64,000 nt of DNA from Bosea sp. NBC_00550 (GTDB taxonomy: Bacteria > Pseudomonadota > Alphaproteobacteria > Rhizobiales > Beijerinckiaceae), in NCBI RefSeq assembly GCF_026020075.1, contig NZ_CP102772.1, positions 5,419,501 to 5,483,500 of the forward strand, written 5' to 3'. Below the pieces are notes generated by a model, which ran no database searches, was not told the DNA's origin, and was given only the letters and a program-made list of their open reading frames with translations. Position numbers and translations under genes: made by a program. Within the stretch, counting starts at the first letter, position 1; each line of letters opens with the position of its first letter. Shown piece after piece: positions 17,646 through 26,438 of the stretch.

Positions 17646-18571
17646 CGCGCGCTCTCCGGCACAACGACCGAGAAGGGCTCGTTCGGCGGAATGAAGAGCT
17701 CGATGGCGAAGCGCAGGCCGACCGAGAGGATCAGCAGCGCCAGCAGGAGCCGGAAGGACTCGACGTTGAGGTTGCGCGCCGCCCGTCCGCCGAACTGCGC
17801 GCCGATGACGCCGCCCAGAAGCAGGAGCGTCGCGAGGATGAGGTCGACCGACTGGTTGGTGACCGCATGCAGGATGGTCGCGCCCGTCATCGTCACCAGG
17901 ATCTGGAAGAGCGAGGTGCCGACCACCACGGCCGGCGGAATCCGGAAGAAGTAGATCAGGCCGGGCACCAGGATGAACCCGCCACCGACGCCGAGCACGG
18001 CGCCGATGAAGCCGATGATGATGGCGAGCAGGGCGATAGGCAGGACGCTGCAATACAGGCCGGAGCGATAGAAGCGCTGGCGGAAGGGCAGGCCCATCCA
18101 CCAGGGATGCATGCCGCCGCGCCGCTTCAGCCGCGCCGGCTTGCCGGCTCGGACGCGCAGCATGGCGCGCAGCGCATCGTAGAGCATCAGCCCGCCGATG
18201 ATCGAGAACAGCGTGACATAGGACAGCGTGATGACGAGCTCGAGCTGGCCGAGCCGGCGCATCGTATTGAAGAACAGCACGCCGAGGACCGTTCCGACGA
18301 TGCCGCCCGAGACCAGGACGCCCCCGAGCTTGAGGTCGAGCGCCTTGCGCCTGAGATAGGTCAGCACCCCGGTCATCGACGAGCCGGCGACCTGCGCCGC
18401 GACCGTCGCGACCGCGACGGCGGGGGGAATGTCGAGGAAGATCAGGAGGGGCGTGAGCAGGAAGCCGCCGCCGACGCCGAACAGGCCGGAGATGAAGCCG
18501 ACCGCGCCGCTCAGGCCGAGCACCATCAGCACGCTGATCGGAAGCTCGGCGATCGGCAGGTAAATCTGCAC
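17642..18571 (-). CDS. TauE/SafE family sulfite/organosulfonate exporter
   Basis: 309-aa inner-membrane protein with about eight to nine spans and two copies of the family signature: GFISGLFGVGGGFLLTPLL in the first half and GAVLGVGGGFILVPGL in the second. A basic loop (RAGKPARLKRRGG) separates the halves. Such proteins export sulfite or related anions. It is upstream of and overlaps the TIGR02186 gene, close to tusA/moeA/apbC, which suggests a sulfur theme. Confidence 0.9.
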   Translation of the reverse strand: MQIYLPIAELPISVLMVLGLSGAVGFISGLFGVGGGFLLTPLLIFLDIPPAVAVATVAAQVAGSSMTGVLTYLRRKALDLKLGGVLVSGGIVGTVLGVLFFNTMRRLGQLELVITLSYVTLFSIIGGLMLYDALRAMLRVRAGKPARLKRRGGMHPWWMGLPFRQRFYRSGLYCSVLPIALLAIIIGFIGAVLGVGGGFILVPGLIYFFRIPPAVVVGTSLFQILVTMTGATILHAVTNQSVDLILATLLLLGGVIGAQFGGRAARNLNVESFRLLLALLILSVGLRFAIELFIPPNEPFSVVVPESAR

Positions 18572-18665
18572 TCTTACCCCTCGCAGGCGGGTGCATAGCC
18601 GCTGCTTGCACCGATTTGTCCCAGACTGAACCGCCCAGGTTAAAAGATGTTGCTGAAATGGAAGA

Positions 18666-18683
18666 CGGGCCGCTACCGGCCCG
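18666..18683 (-). terminator. Candidate hairpin terminator downstream of the podJ-like gene
   Basis: CGGGCCG-CTAC-CGGCCCG, a perfect 7-bp stem with a 4-nt loop, about 70 nt past the podJ-like stop. On the minus strand the hairpin is followed by a pyrimidine-rich stretch (TCTTCCATTTC) that is only moderately U-rich, so termination activity is plausible but unproven. Confidence 0.45.
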
Positions 18684-18749
18684 CCTCAAGAGACTATCGT
18701 TCTGCTTGCCGCGTCAACACGTCGAAAGCATGACGCGCCGGCGCCGGGC

Positions 18750-21700
18750 TCAACTCCGCGCCGGCTTGTTCGGCTTGGCTGCCGCTGCGGTCGGGCCGGC
18801 GTCCCAGCCCTTGGCCGGCGGCGTCACGTCGTTGGCGACGGCATCGAGCGCCTTGGGCTTCCAGTTGCTGGCGGTCGCCTTGGCGGCGGCGAGCTCTTCC
18901 GGCTTCATGCGCTGGGCGACCTCGTCGCGCTTGCGGCCGGCATCCTCGTCGCCCTGCGTGGCGGCCACCGAGAACCAGACGAAGGATTGGGCGAGATCGG
19001 TCGGCGCCCCGAGGCCGCGGCCGAGCAGGACCGCGAGATTGTACTGGCTGTCGCGCACCCCGAGCTCGGCGGCGCGGCGGAACCACTCGGTCGCGACTGC
19101 ATAGTCCGCCTTGCCGGAGACGCCCTCGGCGTGGAGCACCGCAAGGTTGTGCATCGCCTTGGCGTTGCCACGCTCGGCGGAGCGCTGGTACCAGATGCGG
19201 GCGAGCGCGAGATCGCGCTGCGTGCCGATGCCCTTCTCGAACATGTTGCCGACGCGGAACTGGGCAGGAGCGAGCCCCGCCACGGCCGCGCGCTCGAACA
19301 GCCGCAGCGCGAGCTTGGCATCGCGTTGGGCGGCGGGACCGTCGACGGCCTTGCTTGCCAGCTCGTAGACGGCGCGCGCATCGCCATCGAAGGCGGCCTT
19401 GCGCAGCCCGGCACTGCCGAAGCCCGCCGGCAGGTCGCCGAGGCCGGTCACCGCCTGCACATTCGATTCCGTCGCCGGGGCAGGAGCCGCCTGGCTGTCC
19501 ATCGCGGCCGGACCGACAGGACCGGGGGGCAAGGCCGCAATCTGTTCCGGCGCAACGATGGCCGGCGCAACAATGGCCGGCGCCGGATTCGGGGGAGCCG
19601 ACGACAGTGCCGAGGACTGGTCCTTAGCCGCAGCCTGATCCTTGACCGGCGCCTGCGACGGCTCGGCCGGCGCTTCCGGCTGGGCCACCGGCGGAGCGAC
19701 GAGGCTGCGCGCTTCGCCGTTCGCGTTGGCGGTTTTGGTGCCGTCGCCGCGCAGCGCACCGGTGACGATGTGGGCCGTGCCCATCGCCAGGACGAGCGCG
19801 GCGAGACCGAGCAGCAGCGGCCGCTTGCGCTTCTCCAGGATTTCCTTGAGCCGGCCGGAGCTTTTCGTTGTCGGCTCAAGGCTGGCCGAGGGCGCGCTCG
19901 CTGCCGCCTCGCTGGCAGCTTTCGCCGAGCGCCGCGCGGCGGCGATCAGGCTCTGGCGGACCGATTGCTGGTCCTGACCTGTGGCGACATTGCTTTCGGG
20001 GCGGGGACGGCCGGAGCCCGGCTCCAGCGGCAGGTCGAAGGCCGTATTCGGCAGCGTCGGAGCGCTCTCGACGCGGGAGGAGGAGGCAGGCGCCCCAAAG
20101 CGATCCTGAGCGGCGGCGCTGACGGAGGGGCCGGTGCTTTCGCGAGCGGGAGCAGCAGGCGCGCGGCCGGTCGTCTCCTCGGCACGCGCCATTGTCTGAG
20201 CGCGGGGGGGTGCATTCCGGCGCTCGCCTTGCAGCTCGGCCTCCAGCCCGGAGAGCCGGCCCATGATCGCCTCGAGCGACATGTGGACGGCGCCCAGCGC
20301 ATCCTGCGTCTGGCGCTCGGACGAGACATGGGTGTCGCGCAGGCCGGTGACGAGGTTCGACAGCTCGGCGATGCCCTTGCCGGGCGCCGCGGCCGTGCTG
20401 GTCGCCTGGACGAGGGCCGCCCGCTCGGCCGCAGTCTCCTCGCGCATCGACCGCAGATGCACGACGAGATCCTGCAGCGTGCGCTCGATGCCGGTTTCGG
20501 CCGTACGTGTCGCTGCCGCCTCGTCGAGGCGAGTTGCAATGCCTGAAATCTGCTGTTCCAGGGCTTCGAACGATTGCGAGTCGGCGCCGGGGGCGCCGGC
20601 TTCGTCGATCTTGTCGGCGAGATGGCGCAGCATCTGCTCGATCGGGCCGAGATCGACCGGCGTCGCCGGGTCGCCTGTGCCGACCATGCGGTTGAGCTGG
20701 CTCGATGCGGCGAGGCTCTCGATCCGGCCGGCCAGCGCTTCGATCTGGCGGGTGACGGCGGATGGGCCCTGCTCGGCGAGGAGCTCGATGCGGTGCTGCA
20801 AGGCGTCGATGCGATCGTCGAGATGGTCGCCATGCCGCTGCGCCGTGACGTCGTCGAACTTGCGCGACAGCATTTCGATCTGCGTCGCGAGCGAAGCCAG
20901 GGGCGCGGCGTCGAAGTCCTGTGGCCGGCTGGACAGGACCGTGCTGCGCACGTCCTCGATCGCAGCCGAGAGCGTACGCATCTCCCGCGGGTCCGGCTGG
21001 ATTTCGCGCAACCGGCCGATCTCGAAGCCGAGCGAGGCGACCTGCTGGGCGAGGTCCTCGAGCCGGTGATCCTGGCCGCCGGATGCGACCAGGCTGCGCA
21101 GCTCCGCGATGTCGCGCATCACCGGGTCGAGGTTGGCCGTCTCGCCGCCGCGCGTCGCGAGCGCGTCGATCTTGGCGGCGAGATGCGCGATTTCGAGCTG
21201 GAAGCGCTGATAGCTGTCGCCCGTGCGATCCTGCGACAGCCGCGAGACCTCGGCCTCGATCCGGGCCAGGGGCTTGAGCAAAGGTTCGAACTGGTCGCGC
21301 CGGTCGAAGCGGTCGAGACGCTCGGCGAGGCCGGCGATCTTGTTCTCGATGATGCTGGTGTCCGCCTGGCGCGGCTGCGGAGCGGCGGGGCGCTGTGCCG
21401 AGGTGCGCCGGGTCCCGAGGGAGAGTCTCGATTCCAGCTCCCGCAAATCCTCCCGCAACGCGGAGATACGTTCCGGCGCGACGCTTGCGGCACGCGAGGG
21501 CACGGTTTCCTCGGTGTCGAGAACGCGCTGGCGCGTGCGGATGTCGGTGACGGCCGCCGCCAGCCCGTCGCGGCTGAAGGCGAGACGCGGCGAATGCTCG
21601 GCCCGGTTCTGCTGGATCTCCTGGCTGCGCCGCTCGATGTCGGCGATGCGTTCGCCCATCGTTTTGATCGCCTCGGCGATGACGCTGGTCGCGCGCTCCT

Positions 21701-22127
21701 GTCGTTCGGCGGAGCCGCGCTCGCTCGACGACATGCGGTCTTCGGTCTTCTCGATCCAGCGGGCGATGGAATCGAGCGCGCCCGCGGTGCGGGTGCTGGC
21801 CTCCCGGGTCAGGCGTTCGATGCTGGCGGCCTGGTTGACCACGGCATCGAGTTCGAAACGCGACAGGTCGGGAACGGCGTTGCGCGGCGCGGTATCCATC
21901 TGTCCCTGGGACAGGCGTGCGAGCCTTTCGGAAAGGGCCGCGATATCCAGCTGCTCGGGCTTGGCGGGTGTCGGTGTCGGGGCGAACTCGGGCTCCCCGC
22001 TCTCGTCGCGGATCTTGTGGTCGAGCCATTCGCCGAGCGTCATGCCGGCGCGCCGTGCCGCTGCCTTTGCCGCGTCGCGCGTCCGGGGATCAACGCCCTT
22101 GACGCTCCAGGGCAAGCTGTTGGCCAT
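18750..22127 (-). CDS. podJ: PodJ-like polar localization protein with coiled coil and Sel1 repeats
   Basis: 1125 aa. The N terminus (MANSLPWSVKGVDPRTRDAA) and an adjacent RRAGMTLGEWL helix are typical of PodJ-type polarity factors. A long Ala/Arg/Glu-rich coiled-coil region (about 60-620) precedes a Pro/Ala-rich linker, one membrane span near 760-780 (LLLGLAALVLAMGTAHIV) with basic residues before it, a second Pro/Ala-rich linker, and three to four Sel1/TPR-like repeats at about 930-1080 (MFEKGIGTQRDLALARIWYQ). It probably marks a cell pole and recruits other proteins, the Sel1 end facing the periplasm. The PodJ name rests on this architecture. Confidence 0.8.
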   Translation of the reverse strand: MANSLPWSVKGVDPRTRDAAKAAARRAGMTLGEWLDHKIRDESGEPEFAPTPTPAKPEQLDIAALSERLARLSQGQMDTAPRNAVPDLSRFELDAVVNQAASIERLTREASTRTAGALDSIARWIEKTEDRMSSSERGSAERQERATSVIAEAIKTMGERIADIERRSQEIQQNRAEHSPRLAFSRDGLAAAVTDIRTRQRVLDTEETVPSRAASVAPERISALREDLRELESRLSLGTRRTSAQRPAAPQPRQADTSIIENKIAGLAERLDRFDRRDQFEPLLKPLARIEAEVSRLSQDRTGDSYQRFQLEIAHLAAKIDALATRGGETANLDPVMRDIAELRSLVASGGQDHRLEDLAQQVASLGFEIGRLREIQPDPREMRTLSAAIEDVRSTVLSSRPQDFDAAPLASLATQIEMLSRKFDDVTAQRHGDHLDDRIDALQHRIELLAEQGPSAVTRQIEALAGRIESLAASSQLNRMVGTGDPATPVDLGPIEQMLRHLADKIDEAGAPGADSQSFEALEQQISGIATRLDEAAATRTAETGIERTLQDLVVHLRSMREETAAERAALVQATSTAAAPGKGIAELSNLVTGLRDTHVSSERQTQDALGAVHMSLEAIMGRLSGLEAELQGERRNAPPRAQTMARAEETTGRAPAAPARESTGPSVSAAAQDRFGAPASSSRVESAPTLPNTAFDLPLEPGSGRPRPESNVATGQDQQSVRQSLIAAARRSAKAASEAAASAPSASLEPTTKSSGRLKEILEKRKRPLLLGLAALVLAMGTAHIVTGALRGDGTKTANANGEARSLVAPPVAQPEAPAEPSQAPVKDQAAAKDQSSALSSAPPNPAPAIVAPAIVAPEQIAALPPGPVGPAAMDSQAAPAPATESNVQAVTGLGDLPAGFGSAGLRKAAFDGDARAVYELASKAVDGPAAQRDAKLALRLFERAAVAGLAPAQFRVGNMFEKGIGTQRDLALARIWYQRSAERGNAKAMHNLAVLHAEGVSGKADYAVATEWFRRAAELGVRDSQYNLAVLLGRGLGAPTDLAQSFVWFSVAATQGDEDAGRKRDEVAQRMKPEELAAAKATASNWKPKALDAVANDVTPPAKGWDAGPTAAAAKPNKPARS

Positions 22128-22474
22128 GTTCTCGCTCGCCTACGGGGCCGATCTCCACGTCGGGTGCGGCCCCCTGATGCCGCAAACCCGCCGCGCGAAC
22201 CTGGGCAGTCGTGAAGATAATGTTGACGACGCCGATGCGCGTTCCCGACATTTGACGGCCATGGTAAACAACGAGTTAAGAAACGGCTTCCGAACCGTTA
22301 ATTTTCCGCCATTGACTCATGGGAACATCGGCCGGGCCGCGATGTAACGGTAACTTACCCGGGCAAAGCGACGTATTACCTGACGCAACGAAAGCGTCTT
22401 CCGTATGAGGAGGTATCCTGATCGATGCTGCCGTATGGGCAGCGATTCGATCTCCCGCAAGGAACGAGACCTCC
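22128..22474. promoter_or_regulatory. 347-bp divergent region between podJ-like gene and MerR regulator
   Basis: No gene seen. The region is AT-richer (around 22205-22315) than its surroundings, as expected for promoters of the two divergent genes. It contains several dyads: AACGG/CCGTT (22282-22299), GGTAA-C-TTACC (22349-22359), GACGC-N7-GCGTC (22382-22398) and a leader hairpin GCTGCC-GTATG-GGCAGC (22427-22443). Any could be an operator for the MerR protein; none matches a motif I can name. Confidence 0.5.
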
Positions 22475-22933
22475 ATGTCGCGCCAAAGCCTGGCTATGGC
22501 GGGTTCTTCGAGTCATGAAGCCCGCTCTATAAACGCACCCGCCGAGGCCGATGAGGCCGGCGAATTCACCATCAGCGATCTCGCTCGCGACTTCGACGTC
22601 ACGCTGCGTACCCTTCGCTTCTACGAGTCGCGCGGCCTGATCACGCCGACCCGTTCGGGGATGGTGCGCATCTATTCTGCGCGCGATCGCGCGCGGCTCG
22701 CATTGATCCTCAAGGGCAAGCAGCTCGGCTTCACGCTGGTCGAGATCCGCGCCATGCTCGCCAATGAGGACAAGAAGGGCGGGGCCGGGGACAAGGCCGC
22801 CAATGTCGGTGGCCTTCAGCTCAGCCGCGACCAGATCGTCGAGCAGCTCGAGCTGCTGCGCAGCCAGCGTGCCGAGATCGAAAGCGCGATCTCGGAGCTT
22901 GAGGCTTCGCTCGCCCGCTTCCCGAAAGCCTGA
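22475..22933 (+). CDS. MerR-family transcriptional regulator
   Basis: 152 aa. After a flexible N terminus of about 30 residues comes a MerR winged helix-turn-helix: FTISDLARDFDVTLRTLRFYE, then the wing SRGLITPTRSGMVRIYS; the C-terminal half is a coiled-coil dimerisation helix (QIVEQLELLRSQRAEIESA). There are no metal-binding cysteines. It is immediately followed by a terminator and then by an acyl-CoA dehydrogenase gene, so control of fatty-acid or branched-chain acyl-CoA breakdown is a reasonable inference. AAGGAA lies about 10 nt before the ATG. Confidence 0.9.
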   Translation: MSRQSLAMAGSSSHEARSINAPAEADEAGEFTISDLARDFDVTLRTLRFYESRGLITPTRSGMVRIYSARDRARLALILKGKQLGFTLVEIRAMLANEDKKGGAGDKAANVGGLQLSRDQIVEQLELLRSQRAEIESAISELEASLARFPKA

Positions 22934-22960
22934 TCTCCTTTTCGTTCTGGCTACCCACGA

Positions 22961-22987
22961 AACCCCGGCTTTGCCGGGGTTTTTTTA
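22961..22987 (+). terminator. Rho-independent terminator after the MerR gene
   Basis: AACCCCGGC-TTT-GCCGGGGTT, a perfect 9-bp GC-rich stem with a 3-nt loop, followed by six Ts. It is 28 nt past the MerR stop, so the regulator is a single-gene transcript and the downstream acyl-CoA dehydrogenase must have its own promoter in 22988-23128. Confidence 0.93.
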
Positions 22988-23128
22988 TGCCGCATGCCCA
23001 GCGGCCGTCCGCAGAACGACAAAAAGGCGGTGTACCCGGTTGCATGTCGACCGGGATTGTTTATATATGAACCATCTTCAAGCGGCCCGGTTGACGAAGT
23101 GCCGCTCAGCGACGAGAGGGAGGACCAG

Positions 23129-24925
23129 ATGCCGGTCTACAAGGCGCCCGTCGACGATACGCTTTTCCTGCTCAACGACGTTTTCAACATCGAGCGCTAC
23201 AACAATCTCCCGGGCTTCGCCGATGCGAGCGCGGATGTGGTCGAGGCTGTGCTCGGCGAGGGCGCCAAGCTCTGCGAGGAAGTCCTTCAGCCGATCAACT
23301 ATTCCGGCGACCAGGAGGGCTGCACGCGCCATCCCGACGGCCGGGTGACGACGCCGAAAGGCTTCAAGGCGGCCTATGAGGCCTATGCCGGCGGCGGCTG
23401 GATCGGCCTCGCCATGGACCCCGAATATGGCGGCCAGGGCCTGCCCTACACGCTCGGCGCCGTGATGAACGAATATGCCTCCGCCGCGAACATGGCCTTC
23501 GCCATGTATCCGGGCCTGACCATGGGCGCGATCGCCGCGCTCTACGTCCATGGCTCCGACGAGCAGAAGCGGGCCTATCTGCCGAAGATGATCGAAGGCA
23601 CATGGTCGGGCACGATGAACCTGACCGAGCCGCATTGCGGCACCGATCTTGGCCTGCTCAAGACCAAGGCCGTGCCGAACGGCGACGGCTCCTACGCGCT
23701 GACCGGCACCAAGATCTTCATCTCGGCCGGCGAGCAGGACATCACCGAGAACATCATCCACCTCGTGCTTGCCCGCATCGAGGGCGCACCGGCCGGCGTG
23801 AAGGGCATCTCGCTCTTCGTCGTGCCGCGCAACCAGATCGGCGCGGATGGCTCCGTCGGGGAGAACAACCACGTCTCCTGCGGCTCGATCGAGCACAAGA
23901 TGGGCATTCACGGCAATTCGACCTGCGTCATGAACTATGAGGGTGCGCAGGGCTGGCTCATAGGCGCCGAGAACAAGGGCCTCAACGCCATGTTCGTGAT
24001 GATGAACGAGGCCCGCCTCGGCGTCGCCATCCAGGGCCTCGCCCAGTCGGAGGTCGCCTATCAGAACGCCGTCGTCTACGCCAAGGAACGCCTGCAGGGC
24101 AGGGCGCTGACCGGCGCCCAGGCTGCCGACAAGCCGGCCGACCCGATCATCGTTCATCCCGACGTGCGCCGCACGCTGATGTCGATCAGGGCGTTCAATG
24201 AGGCGGCCCGCGCCTTCGTGCTCTGGAACGCGTTGCAATCCGACATCGCCCATCGCTCGGGCGATGCCGCCGAGCGCCAGGCGGCCGACGACCAGCTCGG
24301 CCTGATGACGCCGGTGCTCAAGGGCGTGCTCACCGATATCGGCTTCGACAATGCTGTGAAGGCGCAGCAGATGTTCGGCGGCCACGGCTACATCGCCGAG
24401 ACCGGCGTCGAGCAGTTCGTCCGCGATGCCCGCATCGCCATGATCTATGAGGGCGCCAACGGTGTGCAGGCCATGGATCTCGTCGGCCGCAAGCTCGGCC
24501 GCGACGGCGGGCGTGCCATCATGGCCTTCTTCAACGAGGTCGGCGGCTTCCTGAAGGACAACGCCGAGGACGAGGCTCTGAAGCCTCTGCTCGGGCCGCT
24601 CCAGGTCTCGCTCGGCCATCTCCAGCAGGCGGCGATGTGGTTCATGAACAACGCGCTCGCCAAGCCGGACAATGCCGGCGCGGGGGCGAACGACTTCATG
24701 CACCTGCTCGGTCTGGTCTCGCTCGGCTACATGTGGGCGAGGATGGCCAAGGTCGCGCAGGAGAAGCTCAAGGCCGGCGCCAACGGCGCGACCGAGCGGA
24801 TGAACGCCAAGCTGGTCACGGCCCGCTTCTTCATGGAGCGCACCTTGCCCGAGACTGCCGCGCATCTGGCGCGGATCACTGCCGGTGCCGATACGACCAT
24901 GGCGCTGACGCCTGAGCAGTTCTGA
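23129..24925 (+). CDS. Acyl-CoA dehydrogenase (DmdC / long-type subfamily)
   Basis: 598 aa, longer than classical ACADs and with the C-terminal extension of the 3-methylmercaptopropionyl-CoA dehydrogenase (DmdC) group, though many such genes serve general beta-oxidation. NLTEPHCGTDLGLLKTKA in the middle domain binds FAD/substrate; MIYEGANGVQAMDLVGRKL holds the expected catalytic Glu. FAD-dependent alpha,beta-dehydrogenation of acyl-CoA is expected. GAGGGAGGA precedes ATG 23129. It heads an acad-thiolase-fadJ gene set. Confidence 0.92.
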   Translation: MPVYKAPVDDTLFLLNDVFNIERYNNLPGFADASADVVEAVLGEGAKLCEEVLQPINYSGDQEGCTRHPDGRVTTPKGFKAAYEAYAGGGWIGLAMDPEYGGQGLPYTLGAVMNEYASAANMAFAMYPGLTMGAIAALYVHGSDEQKRAYLPKMIEGTWSGTMNLTEPHCGTDLGLLKTKAVPNGDGSYALTGTKIFISAGEQDITENIIHLVLARIEGAPAGVKGISLFVVPRNQIGADGSVGENNHVSCGSIEHKMGIHGNSTCVMNYEGAQGWLIGAENKGLNAMFVMMNEARLGVAIQGLAQSEVAYQNAVVYAKERLQGRALTGAQAADKPADPIIVHPDVRRTLMSIRAFNEAARAFVLWNALQSDIAHRSGDAAERQAADDQLGLMTPVLKGVLTDIGFDNAVKAQQMFGGHGYIAETGVEQFVRDARIAMIYEGANGVQAMDLVGRKLGRDGGRAIMAFFNEVGGFLKDNAEDEALKPLLGPLQVSLGHLQQAAMWFMNNALAKPDNAGAGANDFMHLLGLVSLGYMWARMAKVAQEKLKAGANGATERMNAKLVTARFFMERTLPETAAHLARITAGADTTMALTPEQF

Positions 24926-24934
24926 CGATCGACG

Positions 24935-25013
24935 GTCATGCCTGGGCTCGACCCGGGCATCTCTTGCAGAACCCGCTGGATGACGAGATGGTCGGGCCAA
25001 GCCCGACCATGAC
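24935..25013. repeat. Palindromic intergenic element, family C-like copy 3 (diverged)
   Basis: Starts GTCATGCCTGGGCTCGACCC and ends GGTCGGGCCAAGCCCGACCATGAC, with the same GTCAT...ATGAC outer ends and a GGTCGGG/CCCGACC hairpin on the right. The sequence is diverged from the other family C copies. It lies between the acyl-CoA dehydrogenase and thiolase genes of the same operon. Confidence 0.72.
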
Positions 25014-25061
25014 GTCCGGCACCAGAACGCGCCGGCCGACGGCGCCCCGGGAGGCCACCAA

Positions 25062-26270
25062 ATGGCAGACGCATTCATCTACGATCACGTCCGCACGCCG
25101 CGAGGCAAGGGCAAGGCTGACGGCTCGCTGCACGAGGTCACGGCGATCGAGCTGGGCACGCAGGCCCTGCGTGCGATCAAGGACCGCAGCAACCTCGATC
25201 CGCTGCTCGTCGAGGATGTGGTGCTCGGCTGCGTCGATCCGGTCGGGGAGGCTGCGGCCGACATCGCCCGCACGGTCGCGCTCAAGGCCGGCTACGGCAA
25301 GGAAGTGCCGGGCGTGCAGATCAACCGCTTCTGCGCCTCCGGCCTCGATGCGGTGAATCTCGCGGCAGCGCAGGTCATGTCCGGCCAGAAGGAGATGGCG
25401 ATCGGCGGCGGCGTCGAATCCATGTCCCGCGTCGGCATGGGCGCCTCCGGCTTCGGCATCGCCGTCGACCCCAGTGTCGCGATCGACACCTATTTCATGC
25501 CGCAGGGCATCTCGGCCGACCTGATCGCGACGAAATATGGTTTCTCGCGCGACGATGTCGACGCCTTCGCCGTCCGCTCCCACCAGCGCGCCGCCAAGGC
25601 CTGGAAGGAAGGACGCTTCAAGAACTCGATCATCCCCGTGACCGACGTCAACGGCCTCATCATCCTCGACCACGACGAAACCATTCGTCCCGAGGCCAAC
25701 ATGCAGGCGCTGGCCGCGCTGAAGGCCTCCTTCGTCCAGATGGGTGAGATGGGCGGCTTCGATGCGGTCGCGACTGCCGCGCATCCGGATGTCGAGTTCG
25801 TCAACCACGTCCACCACGCCGGCAATTCGTCGGGCATCGTCGATGGCGCGGCGGCCGTCCTCGTCGGCTCGAAGCGCGCTGGCCGCGCGGCGGGCCTGAA
25901 GCCGCGCGCTCGCATCAAGGCCTTCGCCACGGTCGGCTCCGACCTCGCGCTGATGCTGACCGGCCCGATCGACGTCACCCAGCTCGTGCTGAAGAAGGCC
26001 GGCATGACCTTGAAGGACATCGACCTCTTCGAGCTGAACGAGGCCTTCTCCTCCGTGGTCCTGCGCTATCAGCAGGCGCTCGACATCGACGACGACGTTC
26101 TGAACGTCAACGGCGGCGCCATCGCGATGGGCCACCCGCTGGGCGCGACCGGCGCGATGGTGCTCGGCACCGTGCTCGACGAGCTGGAGCGGCAGGACAA
26201 GCAGACCGCGCTGGTGACGCTCTGCGTCGCGGTCGGAATGGGCGTTGCGACCATCATTGAGAGGGTCTAG
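25062..26270 (+). CDS. Acetyl-CoA C-acyltransferase (thiolase)
   Basis: 402 aa. Last step of beta-oxidation: CoA-dependent cleavage of 3-ketoacyl-CoA (or the reverse, acetoacetyl-CoA formation). Acyl-accepting C91 in [12 protein letters not shown], the His in [15 protein letters not shown] and a C-terminal Cys in [10 protein letters not shown] are in place. It follows the acyl-CoA dehydrogenase gene and precedes the FadJ-type gene, with palindromic elements in both gaps. Chain-length specificity cannot be read from the sequence. Confidence 0.94.
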   Translation: MADAFIYDHVRTPRGKGKADGSLHEVTAIELGTQALRAIKDRSNLDPLLVEDVVLGCVDPVGEAAADIARTVALKAGYGKEVPGVQINRFCASGLDAVNLAAAQVMSGQKEMAIGGGVESMSRVGMGASGFGIAVDPSVAIDTYFMPQGISADLIATKYGFSRDDVDAFAVRSHQRAAKAWKEGRFKNSIIPVTDVNGLIILDHDETIRPEANMQALAALKASFVQMGEMGGFDAVATAAHPDVEFVNHVHHAGNSSGIVDGAAAVLVGSKRAGRAAGLKPRARIKAFATVGSDLALMLTGPIDVTQLVLKKAGMTLKDIDLFELNEAFSSVVLRYQQALDIDDDVLNVNGGAIAMGHPLGATGAMVLGTVLDELERQDKQTALVTLCVAVGMGVATIIERV

Positions 26271-26277
26271 CGCCGCC

Positions 26278-26423
26278 GTCATTCCGGGGCGCCGCATAGC
26301 GGCGAGCCCGGAACCCATGACCACCAGCCGCTGCGGAAGAGGCGCAGCGGCTGCCGCAGCAAATCAACATCACACGTCGTTCATGGGTTCCGGGCTCCTC
26401 GCTGCGCTCGGCCCCGGAATGAC
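26278..26423. repeat. Palindromic intergenic element, family A copy 2
   Basis: 146 bp, GTCATTCCGGGGC ... GCCCCGGAATGAC. It fills the thiolase-to-fadJ gap and ends 15 nt before the fadJ start codon, so it is part of the leader of the downstream gene if the genes are cotranscribed. Inner CCCATG / CATGGG segments can pair to give a long double hairpin. Confidence 0.85.
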
Positions 26424-26438
26424 GAGGGAGGATTTCAG

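Noticed and set aside
16875..18689. Continuous 604-codon minus-strand frame that would fuse a long N-terminal part to the TIGR02186 protein
   Set aside because: The N-terminal part is the shadow of the TauE gene in another frame. The signal sequence MKRVLGLLAALCAGLA at 17645 is the true start.
22405..22518. Short open frame ATG-AGG-AGG... in the MerR leader
   Set aside because: It overlaps the MerR start in another frame, has a weak ribosome site and no conserved content that I can see.
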